Assembly (NCBI GenBank): GCA_030770545.1
Contig: CM061090.1
Location: forward strand, 11,425,501-11,489,500
Reading direction: 5' to 3'
Length of the DNA: 64,000 nucleotides
Origin: Macropodus opercularis
Taxonomy: Eukaryota > Chordata > Actinopteri > Anabantiformes > Osphronemidae
The notes under the pieces are model-generated. The model had not been told where the DNA came from, searched no databases, and saw nothing but the letters and a program-made list of their open reading frames with translations. Below, in pieces: positions 51,496 through 63,230 of this stretch. A program made the position numbers and the translations under genes. Within the stretch, counting starts at the first letter, position 1; each line of letters begins with the position of its first letter.

Positions 51496-52802
51496 CAAAC
51501 GATGTTGATTACATTTTAAAAATTGGTATTTGGATGGTTCCTGGCTTTGATGTTACAGTTTTGTTGTTTTTGCTTCTTCCCTATTTCAAAGATAGAAGAA
51601 AAAGAGAAAGAACAAACTGCACAAGATACAAATTCACCAGAATAAGTGATCCAGCTGATGTCATGTCTTAGAGCCAACTTGTTGCTACCTGTGGTTCAGT
51701 TGAAAAAAAAAACTACTTTTTTTGCAGGAATCCAACAGGCACTTGTTTATTATCTTCTAACTGATGAAACAGTTTGGTCCCAGATAAATAATAACAAAAC
51801 CATTTTCATCGAGAATTTATCTGATGATAAATGTCAGCTAAGCAGTTTCCAGATGAGACCATAAAGTTGAAGTGGAGGCTTTGCACTTGAGGCACAAAAA
51901 TACGACCTTAATTGAGGTGAATAGAGCAGAGCCGCATCGTCTCAGCTTGTTGGAATCTTCTGCTAAAATGCTTTCAGATTTCAGATGATAAAACAAGGAT
52001 GTTGTGATAAAAACTCTCTGCCTTGATGCAGAAATATAAGACAGTAAATCAGCTAATTGTTATTTATTGGATTTTTTGTCGTGCTTTCTGAGTCATTTAA
52101 CCAAATCTTTGACTCTTGACTGTGAAGGGCTCCGTGGGGAACCGCTGCACTACTGGTGAGAACGGAGAATGGTTCAAATTAAGAGTCATATCTCTGTGTG
52201 AGAGGGAGACAGACGGGCCTTAATCCTCGCCCGTCAGCGGTCGCAGCAGCATGCGATGACGTAACAAAACCGAGGGATGAGCACAGCTCCCATATTGAGA
52301 CAAATACACCCTGCGACGAAGGACCCGGGGAATAAAGTAATGCTGGGAGAGTGTTTTAGTGGCAGTCTACACGATGAGTGATGAGAGCGAGTACAGACCA
52401 GACCCTCAAGAACCAGCAACAATGTGAAAGAAGTAAATAAGAAAAGTTTAGCAGAAACAGCTGATGGCTGATGGTCTCACTTGTTTTGACACTTTTCCCT
52501 TCTAATTATCAATTAATCATTTTTCCCTCAACAAGTAATTTTCTCTTGGAATCGTTGTTTTCGGTTTCTTTTTCATTAAATTTGGTCGTTTCCATCACTC
52601 TTGTTGTTTGCTCTAACTAATTTCCATCCTTAAAAATTCCCTTGATTCATTTTATTTCTCGTCCTTTCCCGACAATTTCCCCAAATTTCAATTCCATTAA
52701 TTTCCATGATCTGAAAGAATCTAAGGTTGGAAACAGAAAAAAGTTTTATCACACTGCCCCAAACCTCTGTTCTTTATTACCCTGTGCTATGTTTTTAATT
52801 GA

Positions 52803-52822
52803 ATTATTATTATTATTATTAT
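52803..52822 (+). repeat. (ATT)n microsatellite
   Basis: Trinucleotide ATT run. Confidence 0.9.
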
Positions 52823-54671
52823 AGCTCAGACTGATTGAAGTAACACTGCCATTCAAACATTGCTGGCTCATCCTCTAGCGCCACCACCAGGCTGACTGCT
52901 CAGTGAAATACATTTGAGTCAGATGCTGATGTCCCCCTGAGGATGAACTTTAAAATGCAACTGATTGGTGAGTGTGACGCCTTAATACGAACCATAGTAA
53001 TGTCATAATGTCCAGGAAAAAGTTTGGTCATGGTTATGAACGTTTTCATGTTAAGAATGAAATGCATTACGTCACACATTTCTCTTCTTGTAAGTATGAA
53101 ACAGGCGTAAAAGCACTTTGCTGCTTCTTGTGCGTCCCTCGCTCGCTCTGCCCTGATGGATGGAGCAGATTAACGTCTGACCTCAGCCTGGCATTTTACT
53201 GGACACAACCAAGCAGCTCAATCACACCGACATGTCTGTAAAACGTCTGCGTTGTCCTTGGGGCGTCTGATCTCCTGCTGACAGTCACACTGCTCAGTGC
53301 CAGCAGAGCAATACACACATCCCAAAACTGTTAGCCTGCGTCGTGCAGGGTAGACTAATAGTCTGCAGACAGCACACACACACGCGCTGCATATGTGTGT
53401 GTGAACAGCCAACAAACCAATTCCCACAAACACCATGAGTTACACGTGTACATAACCCAATCTGTGACACAGCGTTGTTAATCATAGGTTTATACATAAC
53501 ACATGTAGCTGCAGTTTCCCATGATGCCACACCGCCGTCAGCTAGAAAGCACGGTTCATTAGGTCATTGTTGTGTATGTGTGTGTATTGTCAGGTGAGAA
53601 TGATAATGCAACTGTGTGTCATATTTGAGTGCACAGTTTGTGAGTGTTCTGACTTCAGCGACCGTTTTGTGTGTGTACACAGACATCTGGGCTCAATGAC
53701 TCGGTGTGTGTGCGCGCGTGTGTGTGTTTTCCTGCATTCTGTAACATTTCATGTTTATGTGTCACAGTCTCGCTGCATTTCATCATCAGTGGGGGTGAAA
53801 AGTTCAGTCTCATTATTCGATTACTTTTAAAGGCACTTTACGAGAACAGCTTCCTGTTTTTGTAATTAGAGTGACAGTAAAGAAGGAGACCAAAACAAAT
53901 TTAACATGAAACACTGTGTTTCTTTGTGCTCGCAAAAACTAAACAGCAGACGAACCAAAACTGGAAAAGATTGATGTAGACCTCTTTTCTTATTCTTTCC
54001 TTTCCTTTTTTGTTATTGTTCCCTTGATTACAGTGTGTTTCCCTTCACAGGCTAAGCAAGACATCTGGGGCTGACATTTGTGTTAAGAAGAAGCTGATCA
54101 GGAGAAAACCAGCTGAGCTCCCACGTGAATTAAATGCGACCTACTGATGCCACCAAACTGCAAACACCATTACATTTTTGTAACGACAGACATCATTTCT
54201 GATTGAATGCTGTGTTACCTTTATGAACGAAAAGTAACTTACAAGACCCTGAGTCTGACTCTGTGGTTCCTCCTGGTGAAGTTTAAAACGACCTTTATGG
54301 ACAATACAGATTGTGGGTTTTTTGCTTATAGGTTTATTTTGCATCGTTGTATTAAACGAGAATAAATTGTAACGAGAAACAATTGGGCCCTAAAGTTAAA
54401 GGAAAAGATCAACGTGGGTAAACAACAATACAGTAGTTGCCGTTTTATTGGTCATTTTTCCAATAACCTTTTAAAAATGGTCATCAACTAAACTGAGGTA
54501 CTCTGGGTACAATACAAGCGCTAAAAATATCAAATGATTTTTAAAGTATTTCCTCAGAAAACAAGGTTTTGTTGTACTTTACTTATTCTTTAAACTTTGA
54601 ATCAAGAGTTCAGGCAGTGTGGGCAGAGGTTACTCATTTCCCTTCTAGTAACCATTGTGCTCTGACTAAAG

Positions 54672-54738
54672 CATTTCTATTAATCTTGTGTTTGCCAAAC
54701 AGGACACACGTTTGGCAAACACAAGATTAATAGAAATG
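54672..54738. repeat. 29-bp perfect inverted repeat (hairpin)
   Basis: Arms 54672-54700 and 54710-54738 are exact reverse complements, with a 9-nt loop (aggacacac). The left arm begins CATTTCTATTAATC and ends TTTGCCAAAC. The bases just outside do not pair. Confidence 0.97.
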
Positions 54739-55067
54739 ACTCAACAAGCACTGTGCTTCATTTACAGTATCATATGTTATAACTAACCAGGGCAGATTAC
54801 TAATAAAGCTAATCCGTAATCACCAGCGCAGCTCATTTCCCAGAAATCATAAAGATCAGCTCGATGGTTTTCCAGCTGGTAGCTCCCTCTTGCTCACGCT
54901 TGCCCATCTGCTTCCCCTCTCGCTCGCTCCCACACACGCGCAACATGCACATTTCCCCAGAGAGGCCTGTATCAAATCAGATCTAAAATGGCAATTACAG
55001 TAATGCCGCTCGACACTTTAATGTTTTAATGTTTATGTATTCACCATACCGGGGAAAAATACAGCAA

Positions 55068-55089
55068 ACACACACACACACACACACAC
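55068..55089 (+). repeat. (AC)11 microsatellite
   Basis: Uninterrupted run. Confidence 0.95.
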
Positions 55090-55580
55090 GTAATAACAAT
55101 CCCTGAAACACAAAGCTATTAGGTCTCTGCTGAGCTTTAATAATGGGCTCCAATATAACTCAACTTTCTTCATATGTGGTCAAGACGAAAAGAAAAAGAA
55201 AATCTGGCAGGACTTCACACACACACAGTAGTCGTCTTTCAGTCAAAAGAAGAATTTGCTGGTTAGGCCGCAGCTATTCTGGGGAAATATTAGTGAAACT
55301 CACTGAGGATTAAAACTGAAAGACATAAAGAAACAGAGAGAAAGACGAGATGAAGATGTCTGGGCCACATTTAGCAGTTTTTTAAACATTGTTTTAAAAT
55401 AAATCTGATGGAAATAAAATGTTCTGTTTGATAGTTTATTTAGTTTGTTGCACCAACATTCACTCATTTTGCCTTGTTGAGCAAAGGTGGCAAAGGAGAC
55501 ACAAGTGTTTTTATGCCTGAAAGGTTCAGTGGTGAAGGAGGGAAAGTGAGAGCTACACACACACACACGGTGTGTTTCTG

Positions 55581-55593
55581 TAACCTTTGACCC
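55581..55593 (-). promoter_or_regulatory. DR1-like motif, intergenic
   Basis: Minus strand GGGTCA-A-AGGTTA; the second half-site has one mismatch. Confidence 0.25.
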
Positions 55594-56280
55594 CTCAGGC
55601 TCATCAGTAACTAGGAGGTGAGGAGAAGTGTGAGAGCTGTCTCATCCGTCTTCATTAGGCCTCTGTGTGTGTGTCTACAGCACCGTTGTCAGACATTTCA
55701 AGTAGCTGCTCATGCAGGATTGAAGCTGATATGTATTTATTTGATATCCTGAAATGCACTTTGAATCTGCATTACACCCGAATGGCCAGAAGACATCGGT
55801 GTTCTGTTGTTCTGGGTGTAGGCTACCATCGAGTTAGCCATATCTGAGCTAATGAAGCCCTTGCTTGCCCAGGAAACCTGTGGAGCCATGTTTAAAGGAC
55901 CCCTCAAGCCTAAAACAACGGCGTCTCGTCCTACTAAATAAACGCTAAATAAGCACTTTACGGCATGCAGGGTGACATTTAGATTTAAACTGGACATGCA
56001 AATATAGACGCAAAAAGGGAAACAGGAAGGAAGTACAGTAAGTCTTCTTTCACCTGTTGGTGCTTCCCGTTCAGTAGAGCAGAGTGGAAGTTGTGAATTA
56101 TACAACAGCCTCCTGTTCTGATTTTAGCTTTTCACCTCTTCCTCCTCTGTAGCTGAGCGTCATGCGAGCACAAAGTGATCTGATAAAGAACTACATGAAG
56201 ATCACAGTTGTGTTGTTGTGTGATAGTGGATTAGAGATTTCCATTTAGAAGTGTAACAGTGTGTGTGGCCTGACACGCAG

Positions 56281-56337
56281 AGGTGACCTGTCGTGACACC
56301 AGGGTAACCTTTGATGACCTTTGGCCTCTGTAGGTCA
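56281..56337. promoter_or_regulatory. Dense nuclear-receptor half-site segment, intergenic
   Basis: AGGTGACCT at its left end, a minus-strand DR1 AGGCCA-A-AGGTCA at 56315-56327 (one mismatch), and AGGTCA at 56332-56337, all within 57 bases. Confidence 0.3.
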
Positions 56338-57865
56338 CAGCGGGATCAAAAATTAACTGAATGAATAGCGAAGTCGTATAAATGGGGAAATAGTAGTAAG
56401 TAGTAGAATAAAGTATGAAAATAAGTAAATAATAGTTGCAAAATCTCAGTTTTAATTTAGATTCAGAGCCTTTTTAACATCAGAGTGACTTCACGTTTGG
56501 GTTGCCAGGTTGTTAAACATCAGTTTTACTGGTGTTTATTCCCCCTGTTTAGCAAGAGAAATATTTGTCTGTTATGAATTGTTAATTACTGAATATTTCA
56601 AGCATTCCAATTAATCATTATTATTATATGATCAACACAACTGTCTTAGTTGTATTCTGCATCTATAAAGCTTCGTTTGGTATGTTGGCTTACAAAGTAA
56701 AACAGGTGTTTACAAATTCACTCATAACACACTGACGCTAGATTTACACATTTTAATTTCAAATTTTACAGCAAATATACCTAGAACTTTTCCATCACTG
56801 TTAATTCTTTCACCAATCAGGTGAAATGCACTACAGTCACCTCCACGATGGAGGTAATGGCCAGATTTATCATTTGTTTGGACACTTTTAAAAGGGAAAA
56901 GGTTTCTTTTGCTCGTTTTCAGTAAATCTAATCTTCATGCATCTGCGTCACACAGGCTCCTGATATGTTTGGCTTCTCTTAAAAACATAAAACACAGGCA
57001 CGGACACATAAAGTTTGTTTTATTAGAGTCTGGATGCTGTGTTTGTGTCAGAATGAGATCTGCTTCTTCTCTTACTTGCCAGATCACATGAATCTGAGCC
57101 ACATCGCTGTCGGAGGAGTAACAATGAGATAACACTCAGTGTGTGTGAGGCAGAAGGGAAGGCGGCCATGACTGGACCTGATAAGACCCACTTACACAGT
57201 TGTGTTTTCTTCACCTGCCGGAGATACTGTTTCTCGCAGTTTATCACATTATAATAACAGAGTCTAGTGAACACAGTAAAAACAAAGGCAAAGGCAAATA
57301 AGCTGAAATCACCTGTCAGCTGCTCCCTAAAACAACAAATTCCATTCAACTTATTATACAGTAGTATAAGCATGTACCAAAACCTGAGCTGGGTGAACTA
57401 TAGGTAAAACAAAACACAAAAACCCCAAAAAACAATGACCATAAGTTGGCATTAGTGACAAAAAAAAACAGCATAACAGGGAAGTAAAATCTGCAGAGTC
57501 AACAACAAAGTTATGCATACAATCACCAGATGAGAAGAAAGAGCAGACCAAGGGTTATTAGAAGCCGAGATTAATCACTGCATGGACATTTTCAGGAAAA
57601 TGTGTAAAAGGGGAAGAGAAATTAGTTCCTGGAAGTCATGCAAAACCGAAAGAGAAAGGGAGGATTTTCTTTTGTGCTCCACTACTTTTCTACAGAGACA
57701 CACACAGAGTGGGCAGTGAGAACCCAGTGCATGCAGAGAGTTTGTGTTGGTTGGGATCTGCGTCGCTTCCCTCCAGTGAACAGACTCGCACACCTCCCAC
57801 CTGCTGCCCCGACGCACACACATCGTTAATCACATCCCTCACAGCAGACGTCCCTGCTGTCTTAG

Positions 57866-57878
57866 AGGTCAAAGGTCA
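57866..57878 (+). promoter_or_regulatory. Perfect DR1 nuclear-receptor element between cyp26b1 and exoc6b
   Basis: Exact AGGTCA-A-AGGTCA, about 13 kb upstream of the cyp26b1 ATG and 2.6 kb beyond the exoc6b stop. Confidence 0.45.
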
Positions 57879-59734
57879 CTGAGATGAGAGTCTGTCAGCG
57901 TGGGCGAGAAAGGGACAGACAGAGATGTGACAAGTGTTTGGAAAACATGAAATATATTACTGGTTTTATGGTGTGTAATAAGGATACTTGTTTTTGCATT
58001 AACTCAACATTTTAGTGAAACCATGTCTAGAAAAAAGTGGATGTTTTTAAAATGCAATTATTTGCTTAAACTATTATGTAACAAACATAAAAACATGTGA
58101 CCGATCTCCCACTGTGAAGCCATTTTGTCACAGAATTATCAAGACATTTAGGGTCATGCAATCCAGCATGTTTCTAGAGCTTCAGCAGTTAGTATTGCTA
58201 ACTTCTTTAGATCAGGAACAACACAGTAAAATAAAGTACACCGACCCCACATGGAAAAAGTTTAAAATAAAAAGTCCAGACAAAATGTTCCAACTGTTAT
58301 TCCATTTATTCCATAATGTTTTCATTGGTTGTGGTTTCATTAGTATTTTACTTAAGTTTCATTCTATAGTGGTAATACAACAGCGCGTACAGTGCTTCTG
58401 TCTCAAAAACTTACTGCTTACAAGATACAAAACAAAGAAGCAACAAAACCTGGAGCGTGGGGACTGAGAAAAGCAGGTGGAAGAAGGGAACACTTTGTTA
58501 CTGCGGTCAGAGCTGTAAAGGTTTTTACTTTAACAAAAGTGCATTGCATTCACCAAAAAGGTTTTAGTTATACTTTCTCAAGAGGCAAATCTCAGTAAAA
58601 AAAAACCCGCAGGGCTGCAAGTCCAGTTCTGACTGTTCAGTAGACTGTGAGCAGTGTCGCTGCTTTATTGGCAAGGACAACTAAACAAATAACAGCAAAG
58701 GCACATTGGAAAACAACAACAACAACCTCGTTCCCTTACACCAACGTAGAGAAAATGACACAGCTAAAGATGAATATAAAAAAACAGCTACATCTGCTTT
58801 TATGTGAAGAATTTAATTCCCTTTAGACATAAATGTGTAGGTTTGATTCCCTTTATAAAGCGCTACAGTATTTTACACACACACACACACTGCTGCAGTT
58901 TCCGACACCATTATTGCACCCATGTTAAAGACAAAAGCAATAAGAGTGAAAAGACCCATATTAGTTAAAAATAATAATCAGCGTTTGGCCATGTTTATGG
59001 AAGACAAAGTGTTTGTGCTTGGCGTTAGTACAACGTTCTCTACTGAAACTTGTCTCTCTCTAATTAACCATGCAACACAATACAATAGTTGCCAGTTTGG
59101 GGCACCTTTAAGACCCATCTGCTTATGTACAATGAGCAAAAAATGCTCAGGCAACACCCCCCCAGATATGTGTATGGGTGGGTCTGGGAGGAATGGGTTG
59201 CCATGCTAGGACAACGTCCTCCTTTCAAATCCTAAATACTGACTGTGCTTTCAGGCATTATGATCCAGGAATAAAGTTGCCAAATCCGAGCAGACATTCA
59301 AGTGTTCACAGGTTATATATGAAAGGGGGAAATCGTTGCCATATCAACATCCCCAATCTTAAACAAAAATCCGTAGTGAAACAACATTTCATTCATTCCC
59401 AAACTATTTAACCTCCGATGCCTGAAGTTCAGTGCGTTTTAAAACCACACATGAAACAACTTGCTACTATTCAAGGTGACCCAACCACAGCAACGGGGAA
59501 AACAAACAGGTTGTCTGACAGACGGAAGCTAAATCATTTACATTTATGGAAGAGAAATATGAACAGCACAGCACAAAGAATAAAGTCTCGCTGTTTTGAG
59601 AGAAATAACCTATGAAAACGTAAAACAGTCCCACAGGAATCGAGTGTAAATTACAACCAATCACTGCTTCAACAGCATCCAGCTGCTATAGCAACAAGCA
59701 GAGCAACAACGTGTTTAAGGCAATGAGTTCGAAG

Positions 59735-59760
59735 ATTTCTGCTCAACATTGAGCAGAAAT
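59735..59760. repeat. 12-bp perfect palindrome
   Basis: ATTTCTGCTCAA and its exact complement flank a 2-nt loop, next to the exoc6b AATAAA candidate. Confidence 0.9.
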
Positions 59761-59765
59761 TGAGC

Positions 59766-59771
59766 TTTATT
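59766..59771 (-). promoter_or_regulatory. Candidate exoc6b poly(A) signal AATAAA
   Basis: First canonical hexamer on the gene strand after the exoc6b stop, giving a UTR of about 700 nt. A perfect 12-bp-arm hairpin (59735-59760) begins five bases further along the transcript. A second AATAAA lies at 58664-58669. Confidence 0.4.
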
Positions 59772-60351
59772 TATATTGTGATTGAGCACATTTCCTCACT
59801 TTTACTTGTATGTTGTAGTAGATAATGGTACTTAGCAACACAGGATTATTAATACAACTGCTTGTTCTCCACAGGTCATCTCCTAGTTTGTTTCTTCAAG
59901 ATGAATGTGGAACGATGAGGCAGGTGCAAATGTAGGTATGAACAAATGAATGGTAATGAACAAAAGCAGTGATGCATTAAATAATCTGTGTAAATGAGAT
60001 TCATTAAAAACTCAAATGTAACTGTTGTCATTATACTTTAGAGAAGGACTACATTGCTTAATTGTTTCTAAATGTGTGTGCATGAGTGTTCATGAAGAGG
60101 CATTAGGTGAATTTCTTGAATACTACCTGCAGCCAAACAGACTGATGCTCAGGTGAAGCCTGATAATCCATAGGTTAGTTTGGTTTCACACAGATGCAGT
60201 GAAGTGTCAGAATACTTGTTTTGTACCCGGCATTCGAAGAAACAATGACAATCTAAATACCATTATCAGTCTAAGTCTGCCTACACCAAGCCTTTTATGA
60301 CGGGATCTTTGCAGAGTCAGTTCAGGGTTGGACGTCCCTCCAACCGGGAGT

Positions 60352-60364
60352 AGGTGAAAGGTCA
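60352..60364 (+). promoter_or_regulatory. Near-perfect DR1 in exoc6b 3' UTR region
   Basis: AGGTGA-A-AGGTCA, one base off perfect, 105 bp beyond the exoc6b stop. Confidence 0.3.
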
Positions 60365-60468
60365 GTCCTTTAGCTTAAGGTACACGGATCAGCAACTGGC
60401 TGCAAGGTCGCACACATCAGCGAAGTCGTCTATTCACCGGTCGGCAACCGGACGGAGGCTTGGCTGCT

Positions 60469-60592
60469 TTAGGTGTGGTGCTGTGCGATGAGGTTGCGTA
60501 GCTGTTTGATTATGGTGTCTATGAGTTTCTGTCTGTCTCTGTCGGTCTTCCTGAACTGGAAGACGGTGTTCCTCCTGCCCATCTCCTTCATT
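60469..60592 (-). CDS. exoc6b: exoc6b last coding exon with stop
   Basis: 124 nt: one base completing Lys, then MKEMGRRNTVFQFRK to RNLIAQHHT and TAA at 60469-60471. The acceptor is CCCTGACAG. The charged segment RKTDRDRQKLIDTI is the recognisable SEC15 C-terminus. Confidence 0.92.
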
Positions 60593-62293
60593 CTGTCAGG
60601 GACAAAAATAAAGTTAGGGAGGTTCTGTTTTAGTACTTTATATATGTAATGCAGTGTAGAACTGTTAGTACACAAATATACACTGAGCAGTTGTAAAAGA
60701 CACAAGTGGATAAATGCACAGTTTAGTGGCAGCCTAAAAAATGAGCATGCTCCGTGCAGACACTCTGCTACTGTACAGTCCCCTGTTAAAAGAGAAAAGG
60801 ACATCAGCTTTAAGCTTGTGCGTGTGTTGGTATGTCACATGTGAACGTGTGTCTCAGCTTGTGTGTTTATGTGTTTTGTTGCAGAACACTGAACTCTCAA
60901 CCTTCAGGAAGTTCAGGGGGGCCCAGCAGACCAGACAAGCCCCAGCAGGGTGCTTCCTCCTGGGCACGGAGCTGCACCTGAGGCCTGTGGAGCTCTAGAG
61001 GAAATAATGAGCCCCACTGAGGAAAGTCAACCGTGCTGTGCTGAACAATAGATTGGAGTGAGTGTGTCTGGACAGTTTGCATTCATGTGTTGCTCGTGTG
61101 CATCTGTATGAGAACCTTTACAGGAGCTAGCTTTGAGTCTCCACATGGTTCAGCTTCCACATTGGTAATCTGGTGGCTCAACGAGATGTGGGACCTGTTG
61201 TATAAATACCGTCTCATTGTTACCAGCAACCACGATAAACATCACTGCAGCCGGATGTGATGAGGACTTGCGTGCGTTTAGCATCATATTACACACACCC
61301 ACAAAAAGAGTTGGCTTTCAGTTTAGGTAGGTATCTACTGTAAAAGTGTTTATTCATGCCAGAATCCATCTCACACACAGCAGAGACAATACTCACGGCT
61401 TAAATAACCTGTCAAAACACAGCAGACATGAAGGATGACGACAAGATGGTCAACAAAAGCAGAATATTCAAATTCCATCAGATATTTTTTAAATGTGTGA
61501 ACTACATGTATATGCCAGTATGTAACTAAAGATATTAGTTTGATTGTTTTGCCTACTGGTGTAATGGCCTAGTCCTCCGGCACATCTTGTTTTCCAGTAG
61601 CTACTTGACTTCAACGTCAAAGGTTCAGCACTAGAAGTTAATCTTGATGTTTTGAAATTAATACATTTTTCATAATCTAAGACATTGATTTAACTCGAAA
61701 AGATGTCTCACTCTGCTTTTGGTCTGCAGAAACCCTCAGTCCAATCGGCCCAAGGTATGACACAGTCATAACAGTCATCTCATCAACTTGCACAATGCGC
61801 ACGCACGCACGCGCACACACACACACACACACACACACATTTTGAAATAGAAATAAGGTTCCTTAGTGAAACTGAACTGATTTGCTGACAAGCAAAGTGA
61901 GACACTATGCAAAGTTTAATGCATATTATTTCCTAAAACGAGCCCACTAGGTTTAACAGTAAAACCTAGTTTAACTGAAAAAAGCACAGTATAAATTTGA
62001 TTAATAAATGTATTATATATAATCTATTACATCTCAAAAGCTAAATATATTCTATTTGAAGCAGGAACCATAGCAACTAAAAAACTAGTTGATAAACGAC
62101 TTGATGATTCAAATTGAAATTGTATGTTGTGACCCTTGGGTGTGAAGTGAGGATCCATGGATGCATGAAGGGCTACTAACTTCTCCAACAGGGCCAGTGC
62201 ATTGTTTGGGTTCACCCTCAGGTATTTGCAGGTGGGTTTGCCGTAGTCAGCCAGGTAGGTTGACCAGTCCCACTGGGTAAACAGGTCCAGTAA
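60469..62293 (-). CDS. exoc6b: Exocyst complex component 6B (Sec15-like), C-terminal part only
   Basis: Two exons, 62293-62181 and 60592-60469, splice in frame through a GAGAA|AATGAAG junction that rebuilds Lys. They encode 78 residues, from LLDLFTQWDWSTYLADYG to IAQHHT and TAA. This matches the end of vertebrate SEC15 proteins (WDWSTYLADYG, KYLRVNP, LLEKMK, RQKLIDT) as I know them. SEC15 is the exocyst subunit that binds Rab GTPases and tethers secretory vesicles at the plasma membrane. The rest of the gene lies past the right edge. The paralogue EXOC6 has a very similar tail; linkage to cyp26b1 decides for 6B. Confidence 0.93.
60593..62180 (-). other. exoc6b: exoc6b last intron
   Basis: 1588 nt, GTTAGT..CTGACAG. 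It contains the CGCA/CA repeat at 61796. Confidence 0.88.
61796..61839 (+). repeat. (CA)n with CGCA lead-in
   Basis: gcgcacgcacgcacgcg then CA repeats, in an exoc6b intron. Confidence 0.95.
62181..62293 (-). CDS. exoc6b: exoc6b penultimate coding exon
   Basis: 113 nt, 37 codons plus two bases, LLDLFTQWDWSTYLADYGKP to NALALLE+AA. The acceptor is TTCATCTAG and the donor GAGAA|GTTAGT. Confidence 0.92.
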
Positions 62294-62852
62294 CTAGATG
62301 AAGGACAAGACAGACACTGTGAGTTTAACAGCTGAAACTCAGATTCAGCAGAGAATTATCCAGTACATTGCTGGCTCGCACAGAGTCACACTAACAAGTC
62401 AACATCTTGAGTAAGAGTTGGAATCTACTTGAAAAGCAAGAAAATATGAAATTGTACAAACTCCAAATCAAATAAATATCAATCAAGATTTCTTTTAAAA
62501 TGCAGAAATCTCGAGATTTCTTAACAAAAATCAGTAAATCAAAATTAGCTGGGGCAACAAAATCCTGATGTTTATAATAACGGGATAATCTACTGAGTTG
62601 CTCAATTTGTGGAACTTTTTGAGCAAATGCATACACACAGGTAAATAAACAGTAGTAAAATGCAGTAAAGAACAGTATAGTGGGCAAACAGGAGAAGCAA
62701 AGGATGCTAACGTTTCCTCCAAATGGCACACATTTCAAAGTGTTGCATAACCTGCTGCTTCCCCTGAACTCTACTCGACGCGTACACGAGCCAGGGCAAG
62801 CAAACCCTTAAGCCTGCAGACATACACTATGCACTATGTCTCTCTCTCCGTC

Positions 62853-62854
<2 letters not shown>

Positions 62855-62929
<75 letters not shown>
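62855..62929 (+). repeat. (AC)37 microsatellite
   Basis: 75 nt of pure AC, the longest in the window. It is followed by a GA-rich tract to about 63230. Frames through both are artefacts. Confidence 0.97.
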
Positions 62930-62930
<1 letters not shown>

Positions 62931-62959
62931 GCAGGGAGCCCCAGTGAACTCTTAGTAAC

Positions 62960-63230
62960 ACCAAACATACACAGATCCAGAGAGAGAAACCATATGTGAG
63001 TGAGGGATGAGAGAAGAGAGAGAAGAGGAAGGGAGGGAAGAGAGGGACAAAGTACAGAGAGATGGAGAGCAAAACCACATGTGGGGGAGAGAGAGAGAGA
63101 GAAAATAAGAGAGCGAAGATGGAAAGAGACACAGATGGAGAGAAATGGATAACAGTGCAGAGAGGGAGGGTAGAGGAAGGGCAGATAAAGATAGATAAGG
63201 GTGAGGGATGGAGGAGAAGAGGAAGGCAAT
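62960..63230. repeat. GA-rich low-complexity tract
   Basis: Purine-rich plus strand with agagag and ggaag units in an exoc6b intron. Confidence 0.8.

Larger units (their letters stand above)
46400..59734. other. Intergenic spacer between cyp26b1 and exoc6b
   Basis: No exon or RNA gene is seen. It carries the CRE, DR1 elements, a CTCF-like core, two inverted repeats and an A/C-rich minisatellite-like tract, listed separately. Confidence 0.6.

Noticed and set aside
60469..62293. Assignment to exoc6 instead of exoc6b
   Set aside because: The tails are similar, but linkage to cyp26b1 and the IAQHHT-type ending favour 6B.
62855..62929. CRISPR-like tandem repetition
   Set aside because: Simple dinucleotide repeat without spacers in a vertebrate genome.
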